A stretch of 64,000 bases of DNA from Solenopsis invicta (GCF_016802725.1 NC_052672.1:9744710-9808709), one strand, 5' to 3'; positions 12,942 through 25,501 are shown, numbered from the stretch's first letter. Made by a program: numbers and translations. The notes: a model not told the origin generated them from the letters alone.

Positions 12942-14012
12942 GACTATACCAGGCTGGAGGACGTAATTACGCGCGTTCTGCCAATATTGGTTAACCTTTC
13001 GAGGTTGACGCCACCATATGCAAAGCCTCTAATGAGTCGCTCGAGTGCTGCCAGTGTCTAGCATTACGCGCTCCTCTATGCACCCTTTCGCATCGTTATT
13101 ATCCCCCTTAGTGGAGAAATTCCTACCGCTTCGATCCTACCGTTTCCGACCTCCCTCGGAGTCTACCGACAATTCCGTTTCACGTATATGATACGCCTCT
13201 CTCCGTCCTTTCACTCCCACGAACGGTACCGCGCTTCTAAATTGACGTTAATCTCCAATCTACGCAGGAATACGCGCAGCGATGCGATAACTGCAAGTTC
13301 ATTTCTTGTTATTGCGCGAAATCCATTTGCCGAATCCCATATCGCACAACGTTAACATTTGATTATCGGTCTTTTGACAGGCGATTGACTGACAATAAGA
13401 AAGCTATTCGTTCCTATTTGCTTATCGTTTATGTTGGATTAAAGATATTTTTAAATCGCGGAGGATATTTTTAAATAAGTCACTCAAGGTGCCAGCTCGG
13501 ATTAAGAATTGAAATTCAAACGTACATCGAGGTACTTTTGATATTTGCACGTTTATTAGCAAATCACGTGTTAAAAATCCGTATTCTGCTCTTCAAGGAC
13601 GCTCGTCGCACGATTTCGCTTCAACATCGACAAAGATACGATAAGAGCGTGTCAGAGAATTTTATGATAGCGCCATTCACTCGCAGTCTACTAGTTCGTG
13701 AGCTCTCGCACTATGAGCACAACGCTTGTAGATCTTTATGTTATCTAGCTTCGTTTACAATCCTTTGGGAATATATTAGCTCGTATTTATAAAAATTCAA
13801 AAATATTTATTACTTGCCATTTCGATTTCAAGTAATGCGTGCCTTGAAACGATCGTATGATGCTTGTCAAGAGCAACGTAATATCTTCTTTCTTTTCTTT
13901 ATTATATTTATTTGGACATTTATTTGTACGACTTTAAAGTATTCTCGATATTACACATTTAAAATTTCTTCAAATTAGCTTCAGAAAATTGAAAATTCTT
14001 TTATAAAAATTC

Positions 14013-14151
14013 AAGTACACACAAGAATAAATTTCGGGAGACTTAAATTTAAAAGTAAAAGAAATTAAATATTATACATAATAAAATCAATAACTTTTTA
14101 ATTTTTTTGTTTGTAAGTTAAATCTCTCAGAATTTATTCTTATGTGTACCT
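14013..14151. repeat. Short foldback element
   Basis: Inverted arms begin AAGTACACACAAGAATAAAT on the left. On the right they end in the complement of AAGGTACACATAAGAATAAA. The whole unit is about 139 bp and AT-rich, with the form of a small MITE. No coding content. Confidence 0.6.
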
Positions 14152-14737
14152 TAACATGTAAAAGTTTTAGTAAAGCCAATATGAAGGAAATTTGAATCCG
14201 TATCGGTAATTCCGTCAGTCCAGCATCACTTTAATTCACGGTAAAACTTGACGTTTTCGTATTTGAGAACATCGTGCCTCGGGTGTGAATAACAGCAAGA
14301 TTTTTCGCAAACCAACCGCGTTGAGATATGTTACAAGGAGGAAGGAAAATTGGACTGGTCGTCGCACATTGGCCAAGTTTTTACTTCGCTCCCATTCGTC
14401 GTTGCATCTGCATCGCATATACAAGACGCGATCACATCCGAGCGATTCTCTCCGGCACGCAACGGTACACTTAGTATGTAAATGACGATACGGATTCGTT
14501 GTGTATGTAGATAATTGCGCAGCGCAGCGCCGGCGCAGCCCGTGTGGGAGGCAGTTGAAATTGCGCATATTAACGAAGGGGGGCGAACTTTGATTATATC
14601 TGCAAGCTTGTATCGTCGTCTGCTGTCGATACCTGACGAGTCTTCGAAATGCGGACTATTACTTTCTTCCGCATATTATTATTCATTAACTTTCTCACTT
14701 GTAATATTGTCAAATAGGTATGTGCTCGAAAAGCCTG

Positions 14738-15131
14738 CAGCAAAAGAACGATTTTGCTAAAGTAAAAAATCTAAAAATTTAATTGGATCTGAAAATAATT
14801 TTATTAAACTATCAAAATAATTATATTCTAACTGCTGCTAGAATGTCAAAATTGTTTCTAGTATATATATATGTACATACACATACACGGAAAGAACGTT
14901 TAGAACTTTTGTTCAAGTATCTAAAAATTTAGCTACAGACTTAAGAATAACTGTTTAGACTATTAAAATAAATATGAAAAATGCTCTAATATGATAATCA
15001 ATGTTATAAAAAATTTTGACATTCTAGCAATCAAGTGTATCTTACATAATTATTTTGATGCTCTAATAAAATTATTTGCAGATTTATATAGTTATATATT
15101 TAAATTTTTAATAGAATAATGTTTTCCATGT
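14738..15131. mobile_element. Family-A MITE, partial copy followed by full copy
   Basis: The segment 14738-14860 matches one half of the family, with AAAAGAACGATTTT followed by a stretch ending CTATCAAAATAATTAT. A second copy at about 14886-15131 starts CACGGAAAGAACGTTT and ends in complementary ATGTTTTCCATG-type sequence. A short TA/CA-rich stretch separates them. Both are non-coding and diverged. Confidence 0.55.
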
Positions 15132-15243
15132 AAACTTTTTATGTCCATGTTACTTGACAATGTTAAAAAATAAGAAAGATTCCGAATACGTGGAGGAAGG
15201 TAACAGTCTACGGAACAAATATAATTTTTCCGAAGTATCTGTA

Positions 15244-15279
<36 letters not shown>

Positions 15280-15287
15280 GTATATAT

Positions 15288-15320
<33 letters not shown>
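15244..15320. repeat. (TA)n and (GT)n compound microsatellite
   Basis: TA-rich repeats (15244-15288) followed by a GT tract (15291-15320). The following TTTTTGCAG resembles an acceptor, but there is no supported exon behind it. Confidence 0.95.
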
Positions 15321-15324
<4 letters not shown>

Positions 15325-17404
15325 TGCAGCATCGATACTCCAGAAAATTAGAGAGCCTTCCCTATCCTGTTTCACGAAAGGACATATCCGTAATAGAATT
15401 AACAGTTTTCCGCCCTAATACGGTGCATTTTATTGTTTCGTCTTTCGCGAATGCCACCATGTGGTCGCAACTGCTTCAACGGACGCGGAAGCCTATCGAA
15501 ATCGATAGGACTCCTTCGAGGACATGGCCGCTTTCTTACGATAGCAGCAGGCGAGAGGAGGAACGTGGTCGGAGGAGGGCAAGAAAAAAAAAGAAAGAAA
15601 AAAAAGAAACGTGGAAGTCGAGGAGAGGCTCGTTTTACTGGCGATGTATCCCGGCGGCCGCCTTTCCCTTGTACGAGGGAGTTTAATAGAGGGTGAAACG
15701 TCCTCCACCTTCTTCGAGTCAGCCTCCTGCGGATTGCCGCTTTCATCCCCATCGACGCGGTCATCTCGGCAATCTCGGATGCGGATCGCAGTGGTAATCG
15801 GAGGGTGGTACGTAGGGGGTTGCGCAGCCTTGTGCTCGTTGAGTGAAAGCGGGAACCTAATAATTCGCCATTCGATTTACCTCGATTTCCGCTTTTCTCT
15901 TTCTCGCTCTTCGGCTTCTTCCCCGCGTGTGTCGAGCGATTTCTCCAATCCGACCGCCGTCCGACATGCACTCGTCTAATTCGATTACATAAAGTGGAAA
16001 TGGAGACCTGACAACGGGTTTATTTTTAACGGCGCCACAACGAAAATAAAGATCCTGCGATTGACGATTATTTCGGAATACATTTCGACAGAACTCGCCG
16101 CATTGTAAATCAAGCAATACGGATTGATCGATGACGATAATCCGGTTCGTCAAGAATATTTGTTGAAATTATTCAAAATTTTTAATTAGTCACCCATATT
16201 ATTTCTCACAAAATTTGTAAAATTTTCATAAATTGTTGAAAATTTTACTGCAAAAATTGTTTCGATTATCAGTATCGATCTTTCGATTATCGTCGACCAC
16301 TCGGTGTCGATACTACGAGATTTTCATTTATCTCTAGCCACCGACGAGCAACAGCAGCAGGTATCTCGCCAGGATGTGTTCCGCTCGAGGCGAAACATTG
16401 TTACTAACCACCACCATCGCCGCTATCGCGAACCACTATGCCTCTTCCATCGTTTCACAGCCGATGGATCGTCGATAGGTATTTTAGCCTGTAGTATATA
16501 ACAGTATCCACCTATAACATACTCGCGCACTGGGTTCTTCGTAAGGGGAGGAATGGAAGAGAGACGAGAGAGGAGTAGACGAGACTGAGCGAGAGAGCGA
16601 GCGAGCGAGCGAGAGGGGATGGGCGAGAGGGGATCGATCGAATCGCCATTACGGCGAGTGAGTGCCGGGGGTGCACGATGGAATCACGCCGCCGCTGGGG
16701 GTTTATTCCCCGTATATATTTGCCGGAGTATCACCCTCGACCCAGTAGGATGCCGCCCCCCTCCTCTCTATCCCAGAGGGGTTTGATGTTCAGCAAGGCG
16801 GAGAGAAAGAGAAAGGGAGAGGTGGGGAAAGAGAGAAAGAAAGAGAAACAAAGAGAGAGAGAGAGAGGCACGGGTCTAGGAAAGCCGAGGGCTCGTGCAG
16901 AGCACTTTGGACTTGCCAAAATCTGCGGGGAATTCGCACCCTCGACACGATACCACTTCTCGAATGGAGTGGCCCGTTTCGACAAATATGGAACAATAGT
17001 TACCTTCTGGCAGGCAAACGACGAGCTTTGTTTAACAACGATTATTCAATCGTTAATAATGCATTTGGTGTTTGTTAGTGAAATACGATTAATAAGTTAA
17101 TAAATTAATTTCGATGTGATACCTAAATTCCTTCACAAAAAAAAAGATAAATATGCGTTAAATTGTAATCAACCCGTGTACGTATGTACATCGATTATGT
17201 ATCGAATATTTAGTGGCCAGCTGGTTTAATGTATGAAGAGATGCGCAAATATTATATACAGCTTACTGAACTCTTTACGTCTCGGTTTTTCTCGTATTGC
17301 GCTTCCTGTTTACAAGCTGCTGCTTGTTCGAGCGTAACGGAATTTTTAAAGAATTTCAGGGGACGTCTCATTGTAAGCTGTTTTTTTTTCGTTGTGTTTT
17401 TCAG

Positions 17405-17763
17405 GTACGGCGCTGGATACGACCTAGCCGCGCGGCGGAAGAATGCCACGAGGGAGTCGACGGCAACCTTGAAGGCTTGGCTGAACGAACACAAGAAGAA
17501 TCCGTATCCGACGAAAGGCGAGAAGATTATGCTGGCTATCATCACAAAGATGACGTTGACCCAAGTCTCCACTTGGTTCGCGAACGCGCGGAGACGTCTC
17601 AAAAAGGAGAACAAGATGACTTGGGAACCGAAGAACAAGACGGACGACGATGACGACGCGGTGCTCACCGATTCCGAGGATAATAAGGAAAAGGACGATC
17701 TCGCGTCGGACAACAGAGGCGACCGGGTTGGCGAAGAGGCGAGGCGAGGCCTCGACGATACCG
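17405..17763 (+). CDS. ara: Iroquois-class homeobox protein, homeodomain exon
   Basis: This 359-nt exon lies between acceptor TTTTTCAG (ends 17404) and donor CG|GTAAGC (17764). Its first base completes a Gly codon from the previous exon, and one base is left for the next. It encodes GYDLAARRKNATRES, the start of a 63-residue TALE homeodomain (about 17430-17618). The three-residue TALE insertion lies around the NPYPTKGEK segment. The recognition helix is STWFANARRRLKKENKM, with Ala at homeodomain position 50 and the invariant WF.N.R residues, so DNA binding should be intact. ARRKNATRESTATLKAWL is the Ara/Caup form; Mirror and the vertebrate Irx proteins usually carry ETTSTLKAWL. After the homeodomain comes TWEPKNK and an acidic stretch (TDDDDDAVLTDSEDNKEKDD), also usual for the family. 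This exon gives the firmest identification in the window. Confidence 0.98.
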
Positions 17764-19400
17764 GTAAGCCTTTTTTCCTTTCCACGCATGACAACATCCG
17801 TTGCCCGACAGCGAGTCAGAATTCATTATTCAATAAGACGTTGCCTCCAGATACGACCCGTCACGTTTTCACGTCGCTATCTGCGAGAGCGATTTAGAAA
17901 ATTGCTCGTAGACGCGGGGCGTGCTGACGTTAACACGCGAAATCTTAGTTTACGTCGCCAACAGGACTACAAACTGTGAAACGAAATGAAACGAGGGGCG
18001 TGTCCGCTAACGTCGCCGCAGAAAAAAAATGCTCGGAGAATAATAATAATAATAATATTCGAAACGACTAGCCCGCAGCGTATGCTTTGAGAGGGTCTGA
18101 GAAAGAGAGAAATTGCACCGTCGCACATAATATTCGCGATAACTCGTCGCTATCAGGAAATTTCTATCGTTGGAAACGTCCGATTAACAATATTGCGAGA
18201 AGTATCCTCGGCCAAAGCTAAAATCATTTCTCGAAGGTAGGTCCAGCGTGAGCAAAGCGAGCCGATCTCTTTGACTCCGGAATGTCGATGGCGTGTTTCC
18301 GTCGCGTGACTAGTTTCCCCGATATCGAATATCCATCAGCTGGCGTTTCTCGTATTGCGCAAGTATGCATTTCGCTCACAATGAATCGGACTTACGACTT
18401 CACTCCGGACGGTCGGCAGTTGTTCCTAAAAGATTACCTGAATCTTTTCGAGAGTATTTCGTGTACCGTTTCTAAATAATGCAAATATATCTTCGCTCTG
18501 TGTTTCGACCGAAAGATCGATGATAGGGCTTTTAGCCTTGTCGCTCGCGTACCTGTCGTTCCTCGAGAGCTTCTGTAAGTCGCCCATCAACCGTGAATTT
18601 TTACGGTCGACGATTCCGAAGTACGCGGCTGCAAATTTCGGTTCGTTTCAGCGCCCGCTGCACCGCAAAGCACGTCACACATGCTCATTAAGGGACCCGA
18701 ATGCCACGACTCGTTTCCCAAATAATGGTTCGGATATCGGAGATATTTGCATCCCGAGGGCGATTTGCTCGAACCGCATTTCTTCGCGCGACGACCGGAA
18801 ACGAGGAGTTGGAAATTCGCGGCGAAACGGAGCGCGCGCGCTCGGTGCGGAGCGGAGCGGACTCTACATCGCGGGGGCGGACATAATGGTTCACATGTGG
18901 GTAAACACAGTGACGGGTTGCGGGTTGCCGCGCGAAGAGATTAATGGCTCTCGGTTTGGTCCCCTGGTGAATCGGGCCGACGCCGTTGGTATTGGTATTG
19001 GGCACCCCGGGCTGGACCGGGCTGCTTGCCCGTGAGCTTGCCGCGGGCGTGTAGGTGTATGTACGAGGTGAGCGAGAAGCACGTAATTGTATGCGTGCGC
19101 GCGTGCAAGAGGGAGAGGGTGCGCTCGGGCTGAGTAGCCATCCGTAGAACCATATCCACTCCGCGCTACGGAGTCCATATATATACATACATATATAATA
19201 TGTATACGTGTACATACATATGTACGTACACATATACATGTATATATATATGTATATATTATATACATTGTGAATGTATATAGATACACACGGGAGAACG
19301 CTGGTTCGAGGTACGGTGATGTATCGGCGCCCGCGGCGAGACGAATGGTACGGACCCTCCTATGGCCACCATTACCCCACCGCACATTGGCCAATATCGG

Positions 19401-19445
<45 letters not shown>

Positions 19446-21709
19446 ACTCTCCTTCTCCTTCGTACTCTCGTCGTCTCAGTCTCTCTCTCCCGATCCAGGA
19501 CACCTAGATCCTGCTACGTCACGCGTCCTGCAATGGCTCGTAATTTCAAAGGACTGGCTCGAACGGAGTAGAGCACTCCGGCGATGCGCCGGGAAAGGCT
19601 GACGAGAACCGATGGGAAATTGATTCGTCGCGCCAGTTCTCCCGCACGAGGTCGCGTGAAAGCACAGACGTTGGCGTCTCTTACGTTAAAATTTTCGTGG
19701 TTCTCTTCTTCCTATATAAATAACGGGATCGTGTATCGACACTTTGGTATGTGGACGGATATACACGTATACGCCTTCAGTCGCTCTGTGCCGGTGACCT
19801 TTAGAAATTCAAAGGGGAGCTTTTGGCGCGCTCATGAATTTCTACACCGAGCCGCTGAGGAAGATAGGTCACACGAACTGTCAGCTACCTATGCGGCGAG
19901 GGTTGAAATATTCGTATTCAAGTAGAATATATATATTCACACTCCCGGGCTTTTGGAGCTCGACTATTGCTACATAAAGTTAGGCACCGGCAAGTTCGGT
20001 CTGTCTTGTAAATCATCGAAATGTAATATTGGAATACAAAAATTATTATGTGTCTATAACTTATGGGCGAGTAACGGTCTGACCGAGTAAAGTCAAGCCC
20101 AATACAATTTAGTTATTCAATTTAAATACAGAATCTGCCCGCACGGCATGAAGATTACGAGATTAACGTCTGATAAAAGAGGGTCAAAAGTTAAAGAGCC
20201 ACTTGTGGACTCGACGGTAGTATCTATTTAGTTGGCCCATAAGAGAGAAGTTCTCTTTATAAGGGGGTGCGTGCGCCCTAAACTGAAACTCTCTTTTTCT
20301 CACCCTCTCTCTCTCTCTCTCTCTATTTCTCTCTTTCTCTAACTCTTTCTCTCTACGTCTCACTTACACTCAAGAGTGTAGCAGCACGCCCTTCGTGCTT
20401 GGGAATTATCGCTTGACGACCCATCAAGTAAACCCTCTGCCGACACATTCGAACCTCTTAATGAAATTCTCACCCCTGACTGACTGCCTGGCTTGGCTCG
20501 GTGGCTGCCTGGCTGGCTGGCAGACGGTCGGGACGATCCGTGGAGTGCCCCGAGAGACGACGGGACAGGGAGATCGGAGCAAAAGGAGACGGATACGGTT
20601 CACTTTCTCTCTTTCTATCTCTCGCTTATCCAGTCGCTCGCGCATCCTCCCCACTCATTGCCCCGAAGGGAAACTGAAATCTCTCGCGCCCCAAAGTGGT
20701 TGAAGGCTCCGCTCCCTTTTTTCACAGCATCCCTTACAGCTTAACTGTATAGGGGTGTAAGAGAAATATCCGCACTCTCCTGCCGCTCGACGACCCTCCA
20801 TGACGGTGGAATCCCGTTACGATGACTCGCGCTCTACGTCTCACTTTTGCGTATCGAATATTATAAACCATTAATGTCTCAATTTTTTTCGTATATATCC
20901 ACTTTCATGAATCATCCTCGATAAGCGAATGATAAGCAATTTTATACATAATATCTTTTATCTATTTTATCTTTTATCTGATATTTTAAACGATTTACAT
21001 AAATAAAACGATCATTTGGCAAATACAAATCAAGACAACAGAAGTTAAAAAATCTCACTTTTGAAAAATTCAAAAATTGTTCGGTTTTTATAATTACAAT
21101 ACATTAAAAATAATTAAAACTATAACAAAAATGCTCATTATTATCTCATGCATTACGTGAGTGAAACAAATCAAATGTATCTGTTAAAATTTATTTTGAG
21201 AAAGAAAACTAATTTCTAAAATTTTTAATGATTTAAATTAATCGTCAATGAAATGATATTTTCATACATATAACATGTTTTTAATTAAGAAATTCTGTAA
21301 TGACCAACTCTTCTAAGAATGTTATAAAATAACAGAGAGTATCCTAAGAAAAATATTTATTATTGAAATTTTATTATTGAAAAATTCACAATTCTATTCT
21401 TACTAAAGTAGTTCATTATTAAATGTATTTTTAGATAGTGTAATGTAAACAAAACATATGTCAGTTATTGATTTATGCTTTTTAAGAATAAAGTTTTTTA
21501 AACCTAGTATCTAATTGTAAGAAAGAAACAAAGAATGCTTGATTAATATGATGAAAATTGTGTATTTATCTGTCCCGAGTCTGAATTTTTCATTAACTGA
21601 ATTTTAATAGAAATTGATTTGTTTTTTTCTTTTTTTTTTTCAAATGAACTGAATCTTTTTTCAATTCTTTTTTCAATAATCTGTATGTAATCTCCTCGAC
21701 TGTTTGTAG
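17764..21709 (+). other. Intron 3 of the Iroquois gene, 3.9 kb
   Basis: The intron runs from GTAAGC at 17764 to an acceptor TGTTTGTAG ending at 21709, with phase 1. It contains CpG-rich sequence (17.8-20.8 kb), a (CT)n microsatellite, palindromic TA-rich simple sequence near 19170-19270, and an AT-rich repeat-poor tail (20.9-21.7 kb). No coding exon is supported inside it. Confidence 0.85.
19406..19441. repeat. (CT)n microsatellite
   Basis: A pure CT tract in intron 3. The Ser/Leu open frames crossing it are artefacts. Confidence 0.97.
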
Positions 21710-22741
21710 AACCAATGAGGCATGTGAAAGCGGAACTTTTGCAGCATGAAAAGGATCTTGACGATGAGGACGAGTTAGATCTCGAGGACGACCGCCGACG
21801 GAGTGAGCATCCCTTTCATCACACGATGCAGCACCACCATCACCACCACCAAGGTTATGGCGGTGAGGACCATCTGAAGGAAGAGGGTATCAAGTCGGAC
21901 TGTACAAGTCGGACTGTAGCGCGGGCGGTGTACCGATCCCCGCGACGAAACCCAAAATCTGGTCCCTAGCGGACACAGCGGCGTGTAAAACGCCGCCGCC
22001 ACCGTCGCATCCTCACCATCAGCAATATCACCATCTGCATCATCAGCAACATTACCCTCAGCAGCAGCAGCAACATCACGTGCCCAATCAAGGACATCAT
22101 CATCACTCGCAACAACCATGGCTCGGTCCAGGAGGCGCGGGAGGTGGCGCTGGCGGCGATAGTGGTGGCGGCGGGGGTGGAGGAAACTTGGGAAGTTCGT
22201 TCGCTCTGCCCTCCTCGGCGGGAATGAGCCCGTCGGCGGCGGCGACAGCGCCATATTCAGGCGCTGCCGCGAGATACGGTGGCTTCCTCTCGTCTTCGTC
22301 CGGCGGCCAGCTCCATTACAATCCAAACTCATCGTCGGGCTCGAGTTCGAGCGCATCCTCCTCGGCAGCGGCAGCGGCGGGGTTTCCAGAAGTTGGTACG
22401 GACACTCCACCCCAAACACCTCCCAACATGAAGGTGGCCACGCCGAACGGAGTGATCCAGGCACCGCCGGGGGGTTACTGTCCTGGTGGCAACGCCGCTA
22501 GTGCCACCACTAATGGCAATCCTAATATCCCCTATGGCGCAAATCATCCCGGTGGAGGTGGTTACCTGTCGACGAGCTCGGGCTCGGCTAGCAGTGCCTC
22601 GTCTTTCAATTCTCGGCTACAGAGCTCACCGCATAAGGACTTTTCGCCAGTCGGTCAAAATTCCATTCTCCACCAGCATCAAACCACTGCCAGCTTACCA
22701 CCTACGGAAGCTACCACCGCATTTAAACCGTTTTACAAAGG
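21710..22741 (+). CDS. ara: Iroquois-class homeobox protein, IRO-box and C-terminal exon (frame interrupted)
   Basis: This 1032-nt exon lies between acceptor TGTTTGTAG and donor GG|GTGAGT (22742). It starts EPMRHVKAELLQHEKD, then an acidic segment and a His run (about 21836-21850). A 14-bp tandem duplication at 21891-21918 then shifts the frame, and the uninterrupted reading ends at a TAG at 21967-21969. The frame after the second copy stays open to the donor and encodes the family hallmark IRO box KPKIWSLADTA (21948-21980). His/Gln-rich, Gly-rich, Ser-rich and Ala-rich runs follow, then a PPQTPPNMK motif and a tail ending KPFYKG. Without one copy of the duplication the exon has 338 whole codons and joins the next exon in phase. 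As sequenced, the protein would keep the homeodomain but lose the IRO box and the entire C-terminal region. The downstream frame shows no other damage, so a recent change or a sequence error is more likely than an old pseudogene. Confidence 0.93.
21891..21918. repeat. Exact 14-bp tandem duplication in coding exon
   Basis: CAAGTCGGACTGTA occurs twice in direct succession (21891-21904 and 21905-21918). Fourteen is not a multiple of three. The frame before it encodes GIKSDC and the frame after it continues SAGGVPIPATKPKIW, so one copy is surplus to the conserved protein. Confidence 0.97.
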
Positions 22742-22920
22742 GTGAGTGAAAGATACGGTCCGAGAGACGTCACTTAATTCTGTCGTTTAATCTTGACTGG
22801 CGTTGTTAAGTTAAAACCCATTTAAAATATATAAATTTTTATTTGATGCACGTAACATTTCGTTAAAAAAATTTCGTTAAAAAAATATGAGGAAGGATAA
22901 AGAAAAATGTTTTGTTTCAG
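22742..22920 (+). other. Intron 4 of the Iroquois gene, 179 bp
   Basis: A short AT-rich intron from GTGAGT to TTTTGTTTCAG. The phase (two bases left, one base taken) matches on both sides. Confidence 0.85.
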
Positions 22921-22960
22921 CTCGCAATCGATGAGTAGTGGCTTCGTCTCGCCGGTTTAA
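22921..22960 (+). CDS. ara: Iroquois-class homeobox protein, last coding exon
   Basis: Only 40 nt are coding here. The first base completes a Gly codon with the two bases left by the previous exon. The frame then reads SQSMSSGFVSPV and stops at TAA (22958-22960). The polypyrimidine-TTTCAG acceptor ends at 22920. A short conserved tail ending in a SPV-type sequence fits the family, but the exon rests mainly on the good acceptor and exact phase. If it were not used, reading through the exon 4 donor would add only GE before a TGA, giving nearly the same protein. Confidence 0.78.
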
Positions 22961-23007
22961 GAGCCAGTGCCCGAGGTCGAGAAAACACGATAGTCGTCTT
23001 TCCCAAA
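22961..23007 (+). other. Start of 3' UTR, ending at a consensus splice donor
   Basis: After the stop codon there are 47 nt and then AAA|GTAAGTGA at 23008, a near-consensus donor. It may begin a 3'-UTR intron. The alternative is that the transcript continues unspliced. Confidence 0.35.
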
Positions 23008-23569
23008 GTAAGTGACAATATTATATTAATTTGACACTTGCGTCCATCCCTTTCGCAATCTTCGCTCCCTGCCTTATAAATGCGAACGACACGCGCATAT
23101 ATGCCGAATATATGCCGAAAGATTACCGCTACAGAAAAATCAACTTAAAGTTCTTCATCGGTATACTACGGTCGCATTAATATCACGGCGAGCGATGTTT
23201 GTAATTTACTTTCGACTATAAAAGAAAGAAGAAGAGCTGACGAGATGAGTAGCGGGGAAGAGAACGGGAGGGGTGGGGGGGGAGCAGAAAAGGTAAGTTG
23301 TCCGAAGCAACGGTACATGACCAGCTTATCGACACGAAAATCGATACAACGATTCTCGCTTGCGCGAACGGCACGAAAGGCGCGCCGGTCGAACTGGTGT
23401 TGCGCCAAACTCGCGCACGGCCGAGACACCACGGGAACAATCGATAAGAAATTAATATCCGGCGTGTCGATTGGTCGTTAAGCCGAGCGACCCGAGTTGA
23501 AATAATAATGGTATCGGACACACATTGAGTAGCGTGTGGGTAGTCCTCGGTGGTAGAGGCAACGAGAGA

Positions 23570-23574
<5 letters not shown>

Positions 23575-23602
<28 letters not shown>
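23575..23602. repeat. (GA)n microsatellite
   Basis: A pure GA tract after the Iroquois stop codon. Confidence 0.97.
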
Positions 23603-23609
<7 letters not shown>

Positions 23610-24596
23610 AATAGGGAGAAAGAGGCTATCGCCACCTCCTTGACAGTGACAAATGGACGGAGATTTCAATCAGTGAATGGAATCACCACTGGCTAACCGC
23701 GTCTTTTTCTTACCACACCAGTCGACCGTAGGTTTTTACGTGTGTACGCGCGCGCGCACGCGTCTGTATGTACCGTGCACGTTCACATGTATTGAAACAC
23801 TACACTCGGACACACCTCAACCTGTCGCGTTGGTGACTGAACGGACGACTCCGGCCCAGTCTCGCGTTTGGGTCTCACGAGCGAGATCTCCTTACTAGCG
23901 AGCTTGACCCTAAGATGGATACCTTAAAGCGTCGTGAGAGGAGCTAACGTTGGCCGTAGTAGTGCTGTCATAAATTTTCCGTAAATTACGCGTGTCGCGT
24001 CAAATAAACGATTCACATATAAATTTATCGCGCGTATAAACTGTATACAAATCATTGGGTCGTTTAAAAAGGTCTGTGAATAAAAAGCTACGCCGTCGCT
24101 CCTCGGACGTTTTATCTAATTTCATTTCGAGTCGCGCGTCGTGTAAACGATCGTAGGACGAACACGTTAAACGCACAACTTGTGTGCGAGACGATAAGTC
24201 GGGAAAGAGATAGAAAAGCGGTTGTCCGCGATAGTCGGCGAGCGATCGTTAAAGCGTCTTGGGGAAAGCCGGAGTCTTCGTCTTCTCATTCGCGGCATTC
24301 ATAGATAAAAAGTGAGGGGAGAGGGGAGAGAAGGGAGAGTCGAAACGGCTGTTCTCCCGTCTCCTTACAAACGATACGCGGGATTCATCTCCAGGGCTTA
24401 CCCTCGCCTCATTCTCTGCCTTCATTCTTCTCGGCGAATCCTCCGGTGGTATCCGTAACGTCGCGGTGCGAGTACGAGTCTTTGAACGTTATCTGATTCG
24501 ACGGAATCGTAAAGGAGCCGAATCGCTCTCCTCGCGAAAATACATTTCCCGGTTTTCCTTCCCTTCGCACCGATTCGAAAGCAATTCCAGTAAAGC

Positions 24597-24598
<2 letters not shown>

Positions 24599-24644
<46 letters not shown>
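24599..24644. repeat. (CT)n microsatellite
   Basis: A pure CT tract of about 45 bp. The Ser/Leu and Glu/Arg frames across it are artefacts. Confidence 0.97.
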
Positions 24645-24647
<3 letters not shown>

Positions 24648-25467
24648 ACCTGTACCCGATGGCGACGGGAATCTGCTCGCCAAGATCGATATTATTGCGT
24701 GGAAAGTGCACGTCAGCCTCTAACCGTGAATAGCGTATAGTCGAGAAACAGAATCTCCCGGATCCTTTTTGTTTCAGTGTAAGAAGTACGTCTAAATATA
24801 GCAATGTTATTGATACGTATTCAGAACCGTTAATTATTTCCACAGCGGAAAGAAAAATAAAAGTAACGCGAGACACACGGAGTTTTTAGAACGTCCGATA
24901 AAACGCGAGAGACGAACTACAAGAAAAATTATCTCGGCATATCACTCGTCGCCTCGTTTCACAACAAGGCGATGAAGACTCGAGAGAATCGCCAGCCAGG
25001 GCGACGCTGCCACGTATCGGCTGCGGAGAACGTCCGTCGTCGTCGTTTTGTAGGATGCCACGACGTGAACGCGAGTAGAAAGGAGGACGGCAAACGGGGA
25101 ACGAGGGTGGCGGATAAAAGGGGAAAGAAGGAGGGAGGAGGAGGGGGAGGGAGGTCGTCTTTTCGGATGGAACCGGGTGTTAGCCGGTGCTCTCTTATCT
25201 CGCGGCGATCTGATCCTAATTTATAGCCGCGTTCCAAATAAACTAGTTTTCGCTGTCGTCACCTCGCTTCCTCCCTATCCCCGTTACCGCGTGTGTGTAT
25301 ATATACCGAATGCGCTGGTGCGTTCACAGCTCGGACGCGCTTATAATGCTGCTACCCTCTCCTCTTTCGGTCCTCTCTCGAACCGGCACCCGCTCCGGTC
25401 CGGACCATCCTTGATCTCTGCCTCCTCCCTCTTCACCTTTCCTGTCGCGCAAAGACAGACAGGTATA

Positions 25468-25474
<7 letters not shown>

Positions 25475-25501
<27 letters not shown>
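25475..25501. repeat. (GA)n microsatellite
   Basis: A pure GA tract. Confidence 0.97.

Larger units (their letters stand above)
9923..17404 (+). other. Intron 2 of the Iroquois gene, 7.5 kb
   Basis: The intron runs from GTAAGT at 9923 to the polypyrimidine-AG acceptor ending at 17404. It contains CpG-rich blocks (about 10020-11040, 12000-13800, 14200-14700 and 15360-17200), several microsatellites and MITE copies near 14.0-15.1 kb. The longer open frames around 15.4-16.0 kb on both strands overlap each other, have no known domain and carry low-complexity Lys/Arg or Ser/Phe runs. I do not call them genes. Confidence 0.85.

Noticed and set aside
15399..15971. 190-codon minus-strand open frame and overlapping + frames
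   Set aside because: Frames on both strands are open in CpG-rich sequence, with low-complexity Arg/Phe/Ser content, no domain and no splice support.
20250..20300. TTTATAAGG as a TATA box
   Set aside because: It lies in an intron, is followed only by CT-rich sequence, and no donor or start context supports a promoter.
20376..20405. TAGCAGCAC resembling a microRNA seed
   Set aside because: There is no adequate hairpin around it, so the match is likely chance.
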